Shown one piece after another: positions 9,282 to 17,576 of a stretch of DNA of 64,000 bases. Below the pieces are notes generated by a model. It had not been told where the DNA came from. It did not search any database and worked only from the letters and a program-made list of their open reading frames with translations. Within the stretch, counting starts at the first letter, position 1. Each line of letters begins with the position of its first letter. This stretch comes from Variovorax paradoxus (GTDB taxonomy: Bacteria > Pseudomonadota > Gammaproteobacteria > Burkholderiales > Burkholderiaceae_C). The stretch is from contig NZ_JAGGNU010000021.1 of NCBI RefSeq assembly GCF_018614915.1, positions 1 to 64,000 of the forward strand, in the 5' to 3' direction. A program made the translations under genes and the position numbers.

Positions 9282-9605
9282 ATGACCAACGCCACCTTCA
9301 TCAGCGCCGACGGCGCACGCCGCGACGTCGACGTCGCCATCGGCACCAACCTCATGCGTGCCGCTTGCGACCACGGCATCGAAGACATCGTCGGCGACTG
9401 CGGCGGCGCGCTCAGCTGCGCCACCTGCCACGTGTTCGTCGAGGACGGCTACGCCGATCGCCTGTCCTCGATGGTGCCCAGCGAGGATCAGATGCTGGAC
9501 TACACCGCGGCCGGTCGCCAAGCGAACAGCCGCCTGGCCTGCCAGATCGTCATGAGCGCCGCCACCGAAGGCATCGTGGTGCGCATCGCCAATCCGCAGG
9601 TCTGA
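9282..9605 (+). CDS. [2Fe-2S] ferredoxin, putidaredoxin/adrenodoxin type
   Basis: One-electron carrier between the FAD reductase and a P450. The 107-residue product has the four cluster ligands at Cys40, Cys46, Cys49 and Cys87 (DCGGALSCATCH and LACQIV), the C-X5-C-X2-C spacing of vertebrate-type ferredoxins. MLDYTAAGR in the interaction region is also typical of P450-linked members. The ATG at 9282 gives the standard N-terminus. It heads a plus-strand operon with an SDR and an MFS gene and lies 87 nt from the divergent operon. The second ferredoxin (34599) has all four cysteines at identical positions. Confidence 0.92.
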   Translation: MTNATFISADGARRDVDVAIGTNLMRAACDHGIEDIVGDCGGALSCATCHVFVEDGYADRLSSMVPSEDQMLDYTAAGRQANSRLACQIVMSAATEGIVVRIANPQV

Positions 9606-9609
9606 CGCG

Positions 9610-10428
9610 ATGACTGATTCCTGGCTGCAGCTCGAAGGCAAGGTCTGCGTCGTCACTGGCGCGGCCGGCGGCATCGGCATCGGGATCGCGCGTGGACTCG
9701 CGGAGGTGGGTGCCAGGGTGGCCCTGCTGGATCGCGACGAACAAGGCGCGACGAAAGCCGCGGCTGACATCGCACAGACGGGAGCCCGCGCCATCGCGGT
9801 CGCCTGCGACATCACCGACAAGGCCGACGTGGAACGCGCCGCCGCAATCGTGGAACGCGAGCTGGGCCGCTGCGACGTGCTGGTGAACAACGCCGCCACC
9901 ATCTATGCCGCGGCGCTGATGGACATCGAGCTCGAGCGCTGGAACCAGCTGATGGCCGTCAACCTCAATGGCTTCCTGCTCTGCTCGCAGGCGTTCGGGC
10001 GCCAGATGATCGCCGCGGACGGCGGCAGCATGGTCCATGTCGCCTCGATTTCGGGCCGCGTGCCGCAGCCGTACAGCGGCCCATACAGCATCAGCAAGGC
10101 AGGCGTGAAGATGCTGTCGCAGCTGCTGGCCGTGGAACTGGGCGAACACCGGATCCGCAGCAACGTGGTGAGCCCGGCGATGGTGCGCACGCCGCTGACC
10201 GAAGGCATCTACCAGGATCCCTCCGTACTGAAGAAGCGCGAGTCCATCGTGCCCGCAGGGCGCATCAGCGGGCCGAAGGACATTGCCGACGTGGTGGTGT
10301 TCCTCGCCAGTCCGCGCTCCGGCTACGTGAACGGCCAGGACGTGCTGGTCGATGGCGGCCTCAGCACCACATGGCTGTCGCTGATCCCGCGTCCCGGCTT
10401 CGAGAAGCAGGACGCGGAAAAGGCATGA
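9610..10428 (+). CDS. SDR-family oxidoreductase
   Basis: Classical short-chain dehydrogenase of 272 residues, probably oxidising a secondary alcohol or reducing a ketone with NAD(P). The cofactor motif is TGAAGGIGIGIARGL, followed by the NNAA motif, a Ser in the VASISG segment and the catalytic YSISKAG. The C-terminal tail (residues 258-272) is longer than usual. It starts 4 nt after the ferredoxin stop and its TGA overlaps the ATG of the MFS gene (ATGA), so the three genes form one transcript. An alcohol made by a P450 is a reasonable substrate guess. Confidence 0.85.
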   Translation: MTDSWLQLEGKVCVVTGAAGGIGIGIARGLAEVGARVALLDRDEQGATKAAADIAQTGARAIAVACDITDKADVERAAAIVERELGRCDVLVNNAATIYAAALMDIELERWNQLMAVNLNGFLLCSQAFGRQMIAADGGSMVHVASISGRVPQPYSGPYSISKAGVKMLSQLLAVELGEHRIRSNVVSPAMVRTPLTEGIYQDPSVLKKRESIVPAGRISGPKDIADVVVFLASPRSGYVNGQDVLVDGGLSTTWLSLIPRPGFEKQDAEKA

Positions 10429-11612
10429 CCGGCGTGCGGCGAAGCGGCTTGGCCGCGCTCGCCACTGTGCACTTCTGCAGCAGCGCGATGATGCGCGTCT
10501 GCGACCCCATGCTGCCTGCGTTGGCGCAGGCCTTCGGCGTCTCCACCGGCCGCGCCGCGCTGACCGTTTCGGTCTATGCGGTGGCCTACGGCCTGCTGCA
10601 ATTGCTGTTCGGCCCGCTTGGCGATCGCTACGGCAAGCGGCGCATGATCGGCTGCGCCGCGCTGGGCTGCGTGGTGGGCAACGCGCTGGCCTTGTTTGCC
10701 ATGAGCCTGGAAATGCTGGTGGTGGCGCGCTTCCTCGCCGGCGCCACCGCCGCCGGCATCATCGCGCTGGTCCTGGCCTGGGTCGGCGACACCGTACCGT
10801 ATGCCGACCGGCAGCCGGTGCTGGCGCGCTTCCTCATGCTGTCACTGGGCGGAATGATCGCCGGCCAGTGGGTGTCGGGCGTGCTCACCGAATGGCTTGG
10901 CTGGTGCGCAGTGTTCGCGCTGCTGGCCGTGGTGTTCTGCGCAGGCGGGCTGGCGATCAGCTTGAATCGCGACGTCCGTGCAGAGCCTGTGCGGCCGCCC
11001 TCCCCCGATGGCCACTTGCGAGACATCCGCAACGTGCTTTCGGTGCCGTGGGCGCGCTGGATGTTGCTGATCGTGATGGTCGAAGGCGCCTTCGCCTTCT
11101 GTGGCCTGGCGTTCCTGCCGGCCTTCCTGGTGCGCGAGTTCGGACTCGGCCTGTCGGCGGCGGCGGCCGTGGTGGCGCTGTACGGCGCCGGCGGCTTCTT
11201 CTACGCCTTCACGGCCCGGCGACTGCTGGCGGTGCTGAGCGAAAGCGGCATGGTGCTCGTCGGCGGACTCGCGCTGGGCGTCGGCTGGCTTGCACTGGCC
11301 GCGGGCCATCACTGGGCGCTATCGCTGCCGGCCTGCCTCCTGGCCGGCGTCGGCTTCTACATGCTGCACGGCACGCTGCAAACACACGCCACCCAGATGG
11401 TGCCCGCACTGCGCGGCACCGCAGTCAGCCTGTTCGCCTCCACCATGTTCCTTGGCATCGCTGCCGGTGTGGCCGTGGCCTCGGCGGTGGTGGACCGCGT
11501 CGGCATGCGCCCGGTGTTCATGGCCTGCGCGATCGCGTTGGCCATTCTGGGCGCGGTGTTCGCCCTCAGCCTGCGGGAACGGCTGCATGCGGCAGCCATT
11601 CCTCCAGCGTGA
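10425..11612 (+). CDS. MFS transporter
   Basis: Inner-membrane transporter of 395 residues with about twelve hydrophobic segments and the MFS loop motif GPLGDRYGKRRMIG. It resembles DHA1-type exporters; substrate unknown. The ATG at 10425 overlaps the SDR stop (ATGA). Its 3' end runs 47 nt into the convergent PPC-domain gene. It is the second MFS gene of the cluster (see 5732), and both are the membrane partners of short catabolic operons. Confidence 0.82.
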   Translation: MTGVRRSGLAALATVHFCSSAMMRVCDPMLPALAQAFGVSTGRAALTVSVYAVAYGLLQLLFGPLGDRYGKRRMIGCAALGCVVGNALALFAMSLEMLVVARFLAGATAAGIIALVLAWVGDTVPYADRQPVLARFLMLSLGGMIAGQWVSGVLTEWLGWCAVFALLAVVFCAGGLAISLNRDVRAEPVRPPSPDGHLRDIRNVLSVPWARWMLLIVMVEGAFAFCGLAFLPAFLVREFGLGLSAAAAVVALYGAGGFFYAFTARRLLAVLSESGMVLVGGLALGVGWLALAAGHHWALSLPACLLAGVGFYMLHGTLQTHATQMVPALRGTAVSLFASTMFLGIAAGVAVASAVVDRVGMRPVFMACAIALAILGAVFALSLRERLHAAAIPPA

Positions 11613-11970
11613 CCTCAAGGGTCATGCAGATCGGATTGGAGCCCGCCACGAAGGGGCCGCCGTGCACATTGCCTTCGGTGTCCGCGACCACGCCGGTCAG
11701 CGCCGCGCGCAGGCTGCCGTCGGGACCGGGCCGCACTTCTCCGGCAAGGCTCACGATCTCCACCGCGGGCCCTTTCACTTCCTGGTAGCGGCCGTCGGGC
11801 GTGCGCAGACAGGCGTCCACCAAACTACCGAGTGCGCCGCGCACGAAGGCATGCCGGAAGCCTTGCGCCAGGCACAGCTTCTCCACAGCCAGCACGAGGT
11901 CCTCGTTGGGTGCGATGCGGGCATACGCCACGCGCCCCATCTCGCCGCTTTCCACGATGGCGTTGCTCAT
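11566..11970 (-). CDS. PPC (DUF296)-domain protein, second of a tandem pair
   Basis: A 134-residue single-domain protein of the PPC/DUF296 fold, recognised from the strands GFRHAFVRGALGSL, AALTGVVADTEGNVHGG and ICMTLEVTLEEW. Prokaryotic family members usually carry clustered histidines that bind a metal; here the HxH position reads R-A-A and the GGH reads GGP, so metal binding may be lost. Its ATG overlaps the stop of the upstream paralogue (ATGA), suggesting that the two make a hetero-oligomer. Function of the family in bacteria is not established. Confidence 0.7.
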   Translation of the reverse strand: MSNAIVESGEMGRVAYARIAPNEDLVLAVEKLCLAQGFRHAFVRGALGSLVDACLRTPDGRYQEVKGPAVEIVSLAGEVRPGPDGSLRAALTGVVADTEGNVHGGPFVAGSNPICMTLEVTLEEWLPHAAVPAG

Positions 11971-12518
11971 GTGGCCTCCAGTGCGGAAGGTTGCATCAGC
12001 GCGATGTTGGTTTCCGCGTCGAAGGCCACTTGCAGTTCGAAGCCTTCCAGCGAAGTCACCAGCACGGTGATCGGATCGCGCCCGACGATGGACGCCTTCG
12101 TGATGATGTGTCCGCCACGCATTTCCCCGGTTACGGTACGAATCGCGGCGTGGCAATGCACCAGCGGCTGACCGTCGGCGTCCTTGCCGATCGTGGCGTT
12201 GCCGAACACCATGGCACAACGCCCCGCGGCACGTGGCCGGGTGTAGGCGATGACGGCGCGCTCGGATGGGTCGGGTGGCGCCACGCAGTACTGCAGCTCG
12301 TCGAAGAAGCCGCCGAGGATGGTGGTGGAAGCGTTCTCTATGCCCATGTCGGCCAGTGGCCGCACGAGCGCATCGAACAGGCTGCGGCCCGGCTGCAGCG
12401 CGAGCCGCACATGCCGTGCGTGCCGGCAATGCCGGCTGTGGATGCGCACGGGATTGAAGGCGCCGGGATGGATCAGCGTCCGCGGACGCGGGAACTCGGA
12501 GGTGACTCGCGAGGCCAT
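11967..12518 (-). CDS. PPC (DUF296)-related protein, first of a tandem pair
   Basis: A 183-residue protein. The C-terminal half has the PPC/DUF296 pattern LVHCHAAIRT followed by GEMRGGHIITKA, so here the metal-type histidines (HxH and GGH) are present. The N-terminal part (RTLIHPGAFNPVRIHSRHC) is unusually His- and Arg-rich. The ATG at 12518 has GGAGA upstream, and longer upstream extensions are not plausible. It is third in a minus-strand operon after a NIPSNAP-like and a NAD(P)-binding gene and is coupled to the next PPC gene by ATGA. Role unknown. Confidence 0.7.
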   Translation of the reverse strand: MASRVTSEFPRPRTLIHPGAFNPVRIHSRHCRHARHVRLALQPGRSLFDALVRPLADMGIENASTTILGGFFDELQYCVAPPDPSERAVIAYTRPRAAGRCAMVFGNATIGKDADGQPLVHCHAAIRTVTGEMRGGHIITKASIVGRDPITVLVTSLEGFELQVAFDAETNIALMQPSALEAT

Positions 12519-12619
12519 GGTGTGGTCTCCTGATGAATGGCCTCTTATGGAGGCCGATCCTTCCATCTTGAGGCAAGCCGGGCATGTCGGCAGTGCCACT
12601 GCAGGGGGACAGGCGCGTT

Positions 12620-13210
12620 TCAGTAGCCGGTGCCGACGAACTGGCCCAGGTGGCGGGCCGCTTCCAGTTCGTCCACTAGCGCGCATGCAAAGTCCGCATA
12701 CGAGATCGTGCTGCGTCCCTGCGCATCGCACACCAGCGCACCCACCGCCAGTCGGTAGCGGCCGGTCCGCTCTCCTTGCGCGATCTGCGCTGCAGGAGCG
12801 ACGCAGGTCCAGGCGAGATCGGATGCTGCCAGCAACGCTACCGCGTCCTCGTGCGCCTTCACCTTCGGCAACAAGGCCGCCGGGAAGCCGGGCTGGTCCG
12901 CGAGACGCGTTCCAGGCCCCACTGCCAGACCACCAGCACCACCCACCGTGATCAGCCGCCCTACGCCCGCCTCACCCGCTGCCTGCACCAGCGATGCCGT
13001 GGCGGTCGCCTGCAGCTGCGGCGCATCGGCCGGCACCCCATAGGCGCTGATCAGCACCTCCTGCCCACGCAGCGCCTGGGCCAATGCCTCGCGATCGAAC
13101 AGGTCGACCTGCGCCCGCAGCAGGCAGTGCACTGCATGGCCCCGGTCCAGCGCTTCGCGCGCCACATGGCGGCCAATGCGCCCTGTGCTGCCCACCAGCG
13201 CGATCTTCAT
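12620..13210 (-). CDS. NAD(P)H-binding atypical SDR
   Basis: A 196-residue Rossmann protein starting MKIALVGSTGRIGRHVAREAL, the glycine pattern of atypical SDRs (NmrA/YwnB-like NAD(P)H-binding proteins). It lacks the classical YxxxK catalytic pair, so it may be a reductase of the atypical group or an NAD(P) sensor. The start at 13210 lies 8 nt after the stop of the NIPSNAP-like gene, so the two are co-transcribed. About 100 nt separate its stop from the PPC gene start; that gap holds a degenerate half of the hairpin repeat (GGGGGACAGGCGCG at 12604). Confidence 0.75.
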   Translation of the reverse strand: MKIALVGSTGRIGRHVAREALDRGHAVHCLLRAQVDLFDREALAQALRGQEVLISAYGVPADAPQLQATATASLVQAAGEAGVGRLITVGGAGGLAVGPGTRLADQPGFPAALLPKVKAHEDAVALLAASDLAWTCVAPAAQIAQGERTGRYRLAVGALVCDAQGRSTISYADFACALVDELEAARHLGQFVGTGY

Positions 13211-13218
13211 CGCGCCGC

Positions 13219-13923
13219 TCAAGCCGCGCTGCGCCCCAGCCCCGCGCGGATCGTCATGCCCGGCGCCGGGTCGAGCAGGTTGACTTCGGCGCGCTGGAAA
13301 AATGTCGTTCCGTGCTTCTTGCGCTGCTCGGCGAAGGCCGCGCGCAGCGTCTCGTTGCGGTCTAGCATCTGGCGTCCCGCGTGCCACTTGGCAGCATCCG
13401 GCCAGGCGTACAACAGCACGATCTTCTGCATGCCGGCGCCGGCGGCCATGTCCCATACGGCCAGCACGCGAGCGCCCGCCTCGCGCACCAGCGGCAGCCA
13501 GGTTTCCTGCAGGAACACGTTGGCATTGGCGTTCTGCCCGGGCGCGATCTGCTGCTGCACCAGTTCATGCAGGCCACCCACCGCCGTCGCCGAATCGGTG
13601 TCCATGGTCCAGGCCACATTGGGCTTCATAAAGAACAGGTCGTGCCGCTCCACCATCTCGTGCCCGGCATTGGTCTCGGCGCGGATGCGCCACCATTCGG
13701 CGTCCGCATAGAAGCTGGCCCACACCGCCTCGCGGTGCCCGTAGTCGCGGTAGGCCATCAGGTAGACGAAGCGCGGCGCGTCGGGGCCGGCCACCGCGTT
13801 CCAGCGCGCGACGCAATCGACGCCATGCTTGGCGAACAGCGCCGGAAAATGCGCGTTGAAGCGGGTGTGCACGTCGGCCATGCGGCCAGGGGCGACGGAA
13901 TAGAGGCGCAGCTCGTAGATCAT
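13219..13923 (-). CDS. NIPSNAP-family protein
   Basis: A 234-residue protein with the NIPSNAP opening MIYELRLYSVAPGRM, followed by FNAHFPALFAKHGV, and a second copy of the ferredoxin-like half in the C-terminal part (VLLYAWPDAAKWHAGRQ). NIPSNAP domains are dimeric alpha/beta-barrel-like folds often found in aromatic and terpene catabolic clusters; their biochemical role is not settled. It is the first gene of the minus-strand operon 13923-11566 and is divergent from the broken oxidoreductase gene at 14010. The ATG at 13923 is the only sensible start. Confidence 0.75.
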   Translation of the reverse strand: MIYELRLYSVAPGRMADVHTRFNAHFPALFAKHGVDCVARWNAVAGPDAPRFVYLMAYRDYGHREAVWASFYADAEWWRIRAETNAGHEMVERHDLFFMKPNVAWTMDTDSATAVGGLHELVQQQIAPGQNANANVFLQETWLPLVREAGARVLAVWDMAAGAGMQKIVLLYAWPDAAKWHAGRQMLDRNETLRAAFAEQRKKHGTTFFQRAEVNLLDPAPGMTIRAGLGRSAA

Positions 13924-14009
13924 GGACTTCAGCTTAGCCACGAGACGGCGGCTGTCTGTCCCGTCGAAGGGGGGCATACCGCACCGCGGGCGCTGCCTAT
14001 GCTGGCTGG

Positions 14010-14958
14010 ATGAAAGCCATCGTCTCCATGGCGGAAGGCGCGAGGCTGGCCGACGTGCCGGTACCGCAGCCCAAGCCCAATGAAATCCTCGTGCGCGTGA
14101 AGGCGGCCAGCCTGAACCGTGCGGACCTCGCCGGACTCGCGGCCAGGGACGGCAAGGTGATCGGCATGGAGTGGGCGGGCGAGGTGGTGGAGGCGGGGCC
14201 GCAGTCCGGCGGCTGGAAGCCGGGGGACCGCGTCATGTGCACCGGCGCCGGCGCTTATGCCGAATACGCCGTCACCGACGGAGGCCGCGCCTGCCGGATC
14301 CCGGACAGCACCCTGCCCTACGAGGAAGCCAGCATCCTCATGCTGGCGTTGCAGGCCATGCACGATGCCAGTCACCCACGGGGAACTGAAGCACGGGCAG
14401 GACGTCCTGATTCACGGTGCCGCCTCCGGCGTCGGCCTGATGGGGCTGCAGATCACGCGGCTGCTCGGCGCCGGCAAGGTGATCGGCACCTCCACCAACG
14501 CGGCGCGCCGCGCGCGGCTGGCCGAGTTCGGCGCCGACCTGGCGCTCGACGCCGGCCAGCCCGAGTGGCACCAGCGCGTGCTGGAGGCCACCGGCGGCAA
14601 GGGCGTGGAAGTCGCCGTCGATCAGGTCACCGGCAAGCAGTTCGCGCAGACCATGCAGACGGCCGCGCTCGGCGGGCGCATCGTCAACCTCGGGCGCCTC
14701 GGCGGCGCCGGCGGCGAGTTCGACTTCCAGCTGCACGCACTGCGCCGCATCAGCTACATCGGCGTCACCTTCCGAACCCGCTCAATCGACGAGGTTCGCA
14801 CGCTCAACGCGAAAATGCTGGCCGACCTCGGCAGCGCCATCGGCGAGCGCCGGCTCACGCTGCCGATCGACAGTCGGTTCCCGTTGGCCGAAGCCGGCGC
14901 CGCGCTGGAGCGCATGAGCGCCAACCAGCACTTCGGAAAAATCGTTCTCACCGTCTAG
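14010..14958 (+). pseudogene. Quinone oxidoreductase-family (MDR) gene broken by a frameshift
   Basis: The N-terminal half (MKAIVSMAEGARLADVPVPQ, GMEWAGEVVEAG and GDRVMCTGAGAYAEY) is read in frame from 14010. The C-terminal half (GQDVLIHGAASGVGLMGLQI through FGKIVLTV, stop 14956-14958) is in a different frame. The frames meet at 14367-14373: after MHDA, one extra base (or loss of two) is needed to continue with VTHGELKHG. Joined, they give one MDR protein of about 315 residues. It is either a recent pseudogene or a base-calling error, since both halves are otherwise intact. The first frame reads on without a stop into the next gene, which is an accident. Confidence 0.85.
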
Positions 14959-14972
14959 ACAAAGAAGAAGCC

Positions 14973-15578
14973 ATGGCCAACATCACCATCGTCTACTACA
15001 GCAGCACCGGCCATACCTGGCAGATCGCCCGCGCCGTCGAGGAAGGGGCGCGCGCCGCCGGCGCCGAGACGCGCCTGCGCAAGGCGCGCGAGCTGGCCGA
15101 CGTTGAAACCATCGCCGCCAAGCCGGCGTGGAAGGAACACCTGGAGGCGACGCGCGACGTGCCCCAAGCCACGCTGGACGACCTGGAGTGGGCCGACGGC
15201 TTCGTCTTCGGAACGCCGACGCGCTTCGGCCTGCCGACGGCGCAGCTAAAGCAGTTCATCGACACGCTGGGCCCGCTGTGGGCGCAGGGCAAGCTGCAGG
15301 ACAAGGCCGCCGCCGCCTTCACGGGAGCCGGCAACGTGCATGGCGGCCAGGAGGCCACGCTGCTGGCGTTGCACAACGTCTTCTACCACTGGGGTTCGAT
15401 CATCGTGCCGGTGGGCTACACCGACAAGCTGCTGTACGCGGCGGGCGGCAACCCGTACGGCGTGAGCTTCACGGACGGCCGCGGCAAAGGGTTGCCGGAG
15501 GAGAAGTTGGCTGCCGCACGCTTCCAGGGTCAGCGCGTTTCGCGCTTCGCTTCCATCCTGGCGGCGGCCCGCGCCTGA
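14973..15578 (+). CDS. WrbA/flavodoxin-like NAD(P)H:quinone oxidoreductase
   Basis: Flavodoxin-fold FMN protein of 201 residues, about WrbA length. The FMN phosphate loop is YYSSTGHTWQIA near residue 8, with GFVFGTPTRFG and FTGAGNVHGGQEAT as the further FMN and quinone-site motifs. WrbA proteins reduce quinones by two electrons and protect against redox cycling (family knowledge). The ATG at 14973 follows AAAGAAGAAG. It lies 14 nt after the broken MDR gene and 33 nt before an IclR regulator. A read-through protein joining it to the upstream gene is an artefact of the frameshift. Confidence 0.88.
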   Translation: MANITIVYYSSTGHTWQIARAVEEGARAAGAETRLRKARELADVETIAAKPAWKEHLEATRDVPQATLDDLEWADGFVFGTPTRFGLPTAQLKQFIDTLGPLWAQGKLQDKAAAAFTGAGNVHGGQEATLLALHNVFYHWGSIIVPVGYTDKLLYAAGGNPYGVSFTDGRGKGLPEEKLAAARFQGQRVSRFASILAAARA

Positions 15579-15611
15579 GCACATGGCGGCATGGAAGCCC
15601 ATGCTAGGCTG

Positions 15612-16463
15612 ATGCGGATGAACCCGTCCACGCCAACGACCGAAGAAGACCTGCCCGGCAACGGCGGCGCCGCGAGCGACGAGGACGCCGGCGGCGTGCA
15701 GGCGGTCGACACCGCGGTGCGCGTGCTGTCGGCACTGATCGACACCGGCGCGCCGTTGATGCTGAAGACCGTGGCCGAGCGCGCCGAGATGCAGCCGCCA
15801 AAGGCCCACCGCTACCTCGTGAGCTTCTGCCGCAATGGCCTTGCCGAGCGCGATGCCGCAAGCGGCGGCTACCGACTGGGTCCGTTGGCTGTGCGACTCG
15901 GGCTGGCGGCGCTGAGACGGCTCAATGTTGTGCAGGTGGCGTCGCCCACGCTGGGCGAACTGCGCGACGAACTCGGCTTCACCGTCGGCCTGGCGGTCTG
16001 GGGCGCGGCCGGACCGACCTTCGTGCGCTTCGAGGAATCGAACGACGCGCTGATCATCAGCGGCCGGCCCGGCTCGGTCCTGCCGGTCCTCACTTCATCC
16101 ACGGGGCGGGTGTTCGGCGCCTACCTGCCCGCGGCGCTGACCGGCCCCTTCATCCAACGGGAAATGGCCGGCTCCCAGCACCCCGGCGCCACCCCCAGCC
16201 AGATCGCCCGCAAGATGACCAAGGCCGACGTGGAGGCGCTGTTCGAGAGCGTGCGCAGCCACAGGCTCGCGCGAGTCGAGGGCGACCTCAATCCCGGCCT
16301 GCACGGCGTCTCGGCACCGATCTTCGACCACGCCGGCGCGATCGCCGGCGTGATCACCGTGATGGGCTCGGCAGGCCTCATCGACACCCGTCTGGATGGC
16401 CGCATCGCCACCACACTGGCGGCGCGCGCCGAGGAGGTTTCGCGCCGATTGGGCTGGGCCTGA
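15612..16463 (+). CDS. IclR-family transcriptional regulator
   Basis: A 283-residue regulator with an N-terminal winged helix (AVDTAVRVLSALIDTGAPL, then PPKAHRYLVSFCRNGL, residues about 30-90) and a C-terminal effector domain (residues about 115-280) of the IclR type. IclR proteins usually control neighbouring aromatic or acid catabolic operons in response to a small organic effector. Starts at 15612 or 15618 are both possible. It follows the WrbA gene closely and precedes a LuxR-type gene by about 150 nt. Target operon not identified; no obvious IclR palindrome was found by eye. Confidence 0.85.
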   Translation: MRMNPSTPTTEEDLPGNGGAASDEDAGGVQAVDTAVRVLSALIDTGAPLMLKTVAERAEMQPPKAHRYLVSFCRNGLAERDAASGGYRLGPLAVRLGLAALRRLNVVQVASPTLGELRDELGFTVGLAVWGAAGPTFVRFEESNDALIISGRPGSVLPVLTSSTGRVFGAYLPAALTGPFIQREMAGSQHPGATPSQIARKMTKADVEALFESVRSHRLARVEGDLNPGLHGVSAPIFDHAGAIAGVITVMGSAGLIDTRLDGRIATTLAARAEEVSRRLGWA

Positions 16464-16510
16464 ACGGGGGGCCACTCAATCGGAACGAGGGTTTCCACTA
16501 AAACAGTCAA

Positions 16511-16549
16511 GATTTCGATAGGCGTAATCTGATTACGTAATTTGAAATC
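16511..16549. promoter_or_regulatory. 39-bp symmetric palindrome upstream of the luxR-type gene
   Basis: Two nested inverted repeats share one centre at T16530: the inner arms GTAATC (16524-16529) and GATTAC (16531-16536) are perfect, and the outer arms GATTTC (16511-16516) and GAAATC (16544-16549) are perfect with equal 7-nt spacers. The site lies 63 nt before the LuxR-type start codon. Its size and symmetry fit an operator for a dimeric or tetrameric regulator, the LuxR protein itself or the upstream IclR. The sequence is AT-rich compared with its surroundings. Confidence 0.6.
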
Positions 16550-16611
16550 GCCATGGAACACAGAAGTCCCACCGAGCGCAACAGCGTACGACAGTCACTA
16601 GGAGACAACCC

Positions 16612-17469
16612 ATGATGACGTTGATGGTTCAGGACCGGCCCGCTGCCGGCCACAGCCCCGAGGCCTCCGCCTCCTCCCTCGCACGTCTGGTCGAAGGCAT
16701 GGGCAACGATCGCTTCGGCCCGGCGCTGGCAAGCTACCTGCATTCGCTGTGCGGTGCAGACCACTTCGCGGCCTTCCGCCTCGGGCAGGACGAGTTGCGC
16801 GAAGTGGCGGCCTGCTGCGTGCAGCCGGAGCGCACCGCCCGCGACCGCGTCGAGAGCTACGTCAAGCAGGGCCTGTGGAAGCACGACCCGGCGATGACAG
16901 AGGCACAGCGCTGCGTCGAGGGGGCTGCGGCCACGATCATCCACGTCGACTTCAGCGACCACGGCTATGACGACCTGCGCCCACGCGTGTACCCGCACGT
17001 GCGCGACCGCATCCTGCTCTGCGGCCGCACCGCCAAGGGCGCCTTCGGTCTGAGCGTGCTGCGCGCCGACTCGCATTCGCCGTTTGCCCACGAAGCCATC
17101 GAAAAGCTCGGCCAGGCGGCCGAGTTGCTGGTCGCCATGCTGGCCAAGCACGCCGACGTCTGCCAGAGCCGCCCCAACGTGGCGCAGGCGCTGACCATGC
17201 TGCCCGAGATCGAGAGCTGCATCGTCGCGACCAGCCCGCTGCCGCGGCGTGAAGCCGAGGTGTGCGCCCGTATCCTGTACGGCCTCTCCTCGGTGGGCAT
17301 TGCGCTGGACCTGTCTGTGAGCGAGGAAACCGTCAAAACCTACCGCAAGCGCGCCTACCAGCGTCTGGTGATCGGCAGCGAGCGCGAGCTGCTGACGTGG
17401 TACCTGGCCCACTGGAGCCGCTGGAGCGCCGAGCGCTTCCAGGCCGCAGCCTCCACCGCGCTGCACTGA
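16612..17469 (+). CDS. LuxR-type HTH transcriptional regulator
   Basis: A 285-residue regulator with a C-terminal LuxR helix-turn-helix: LPRREAEVCARILYG, LDLSVSEETVKTYRKRAYQ and the ending GSERELLTWYL (about residues 210-265). The N-terminal two-thirds has no recognisable autoinducer-binding or receiver motif. No LuxI synthase is present, so it is probably an orphan regulator responding to a metabolite. The ATG at 16612 follows AGGAGA. A 39-bp symmetric palindrome sits 63 nt upstream. Its likely targets are itself and the hemerythrin-monooxygenase-Bug genes downstream. Confidence 0.85.
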   Translation: MMTLMVQDRPAAGHSPEASASSLARLVEGMGNDRFGPALASYLHSLCGADHFAAFRLGQDELREVAACCVQPERTARDRVESYVKQGLWKHDPAMTEAQRCVEGAAATIIHVDFSDHGYDDLRPRVYPHVRDRILLCGRTAKGAFGLSVLRADSHSPFAHEAIEKLGQAAELLVAMLAKHADVCQSRPNVAQALTMLPEIESCIVATSPLPRREAEVCARILYGLSSVGIALDLSVSEETVKTYRKRAYQRLVIGSERELLTWYLAHWSRWSAERFQAAASTALH

Positions 17470-17507
17470 GCGCTCACCGCGCACACTGCTTCCCTCGGGC
17501 CATCGCC

Positions 17508-17525
17508 GTCCCCCGTCGCGGGGAC
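17508..17525. repeat. Palindromic repeat copy 3 (GTCCCC...GGGGAC)
   Basis: Arms GTCCCC (17508-17513) and GGGGAC (17520-17525), followed by TGAC and a GC-rich tail. It lies between the LuxR-type and hemerythrin genes. Same subtype as the copies at 9231 and 34957. Confidence 0.7.
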
Positions 17526-17576
17526 TGACCCCGGCGCGCGGCCGTGCGTCAATGCAAGCATGACAACGCGCCGCCG

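Noticed and set aside
14010..15578. A single 522-codon reading frame joining an MDR N-terminus to WrbA
   Set aside because: It arises because the frameshift at 14370 lets translation run into the next gene in frame; WrbA has its own start and ribosome site at 14973.
16612..17469. Quorum-sensing LuxR
   Set aside because: No LuxI in the window and no clear autoinducer-binding motif; called an orphan regulator instead.
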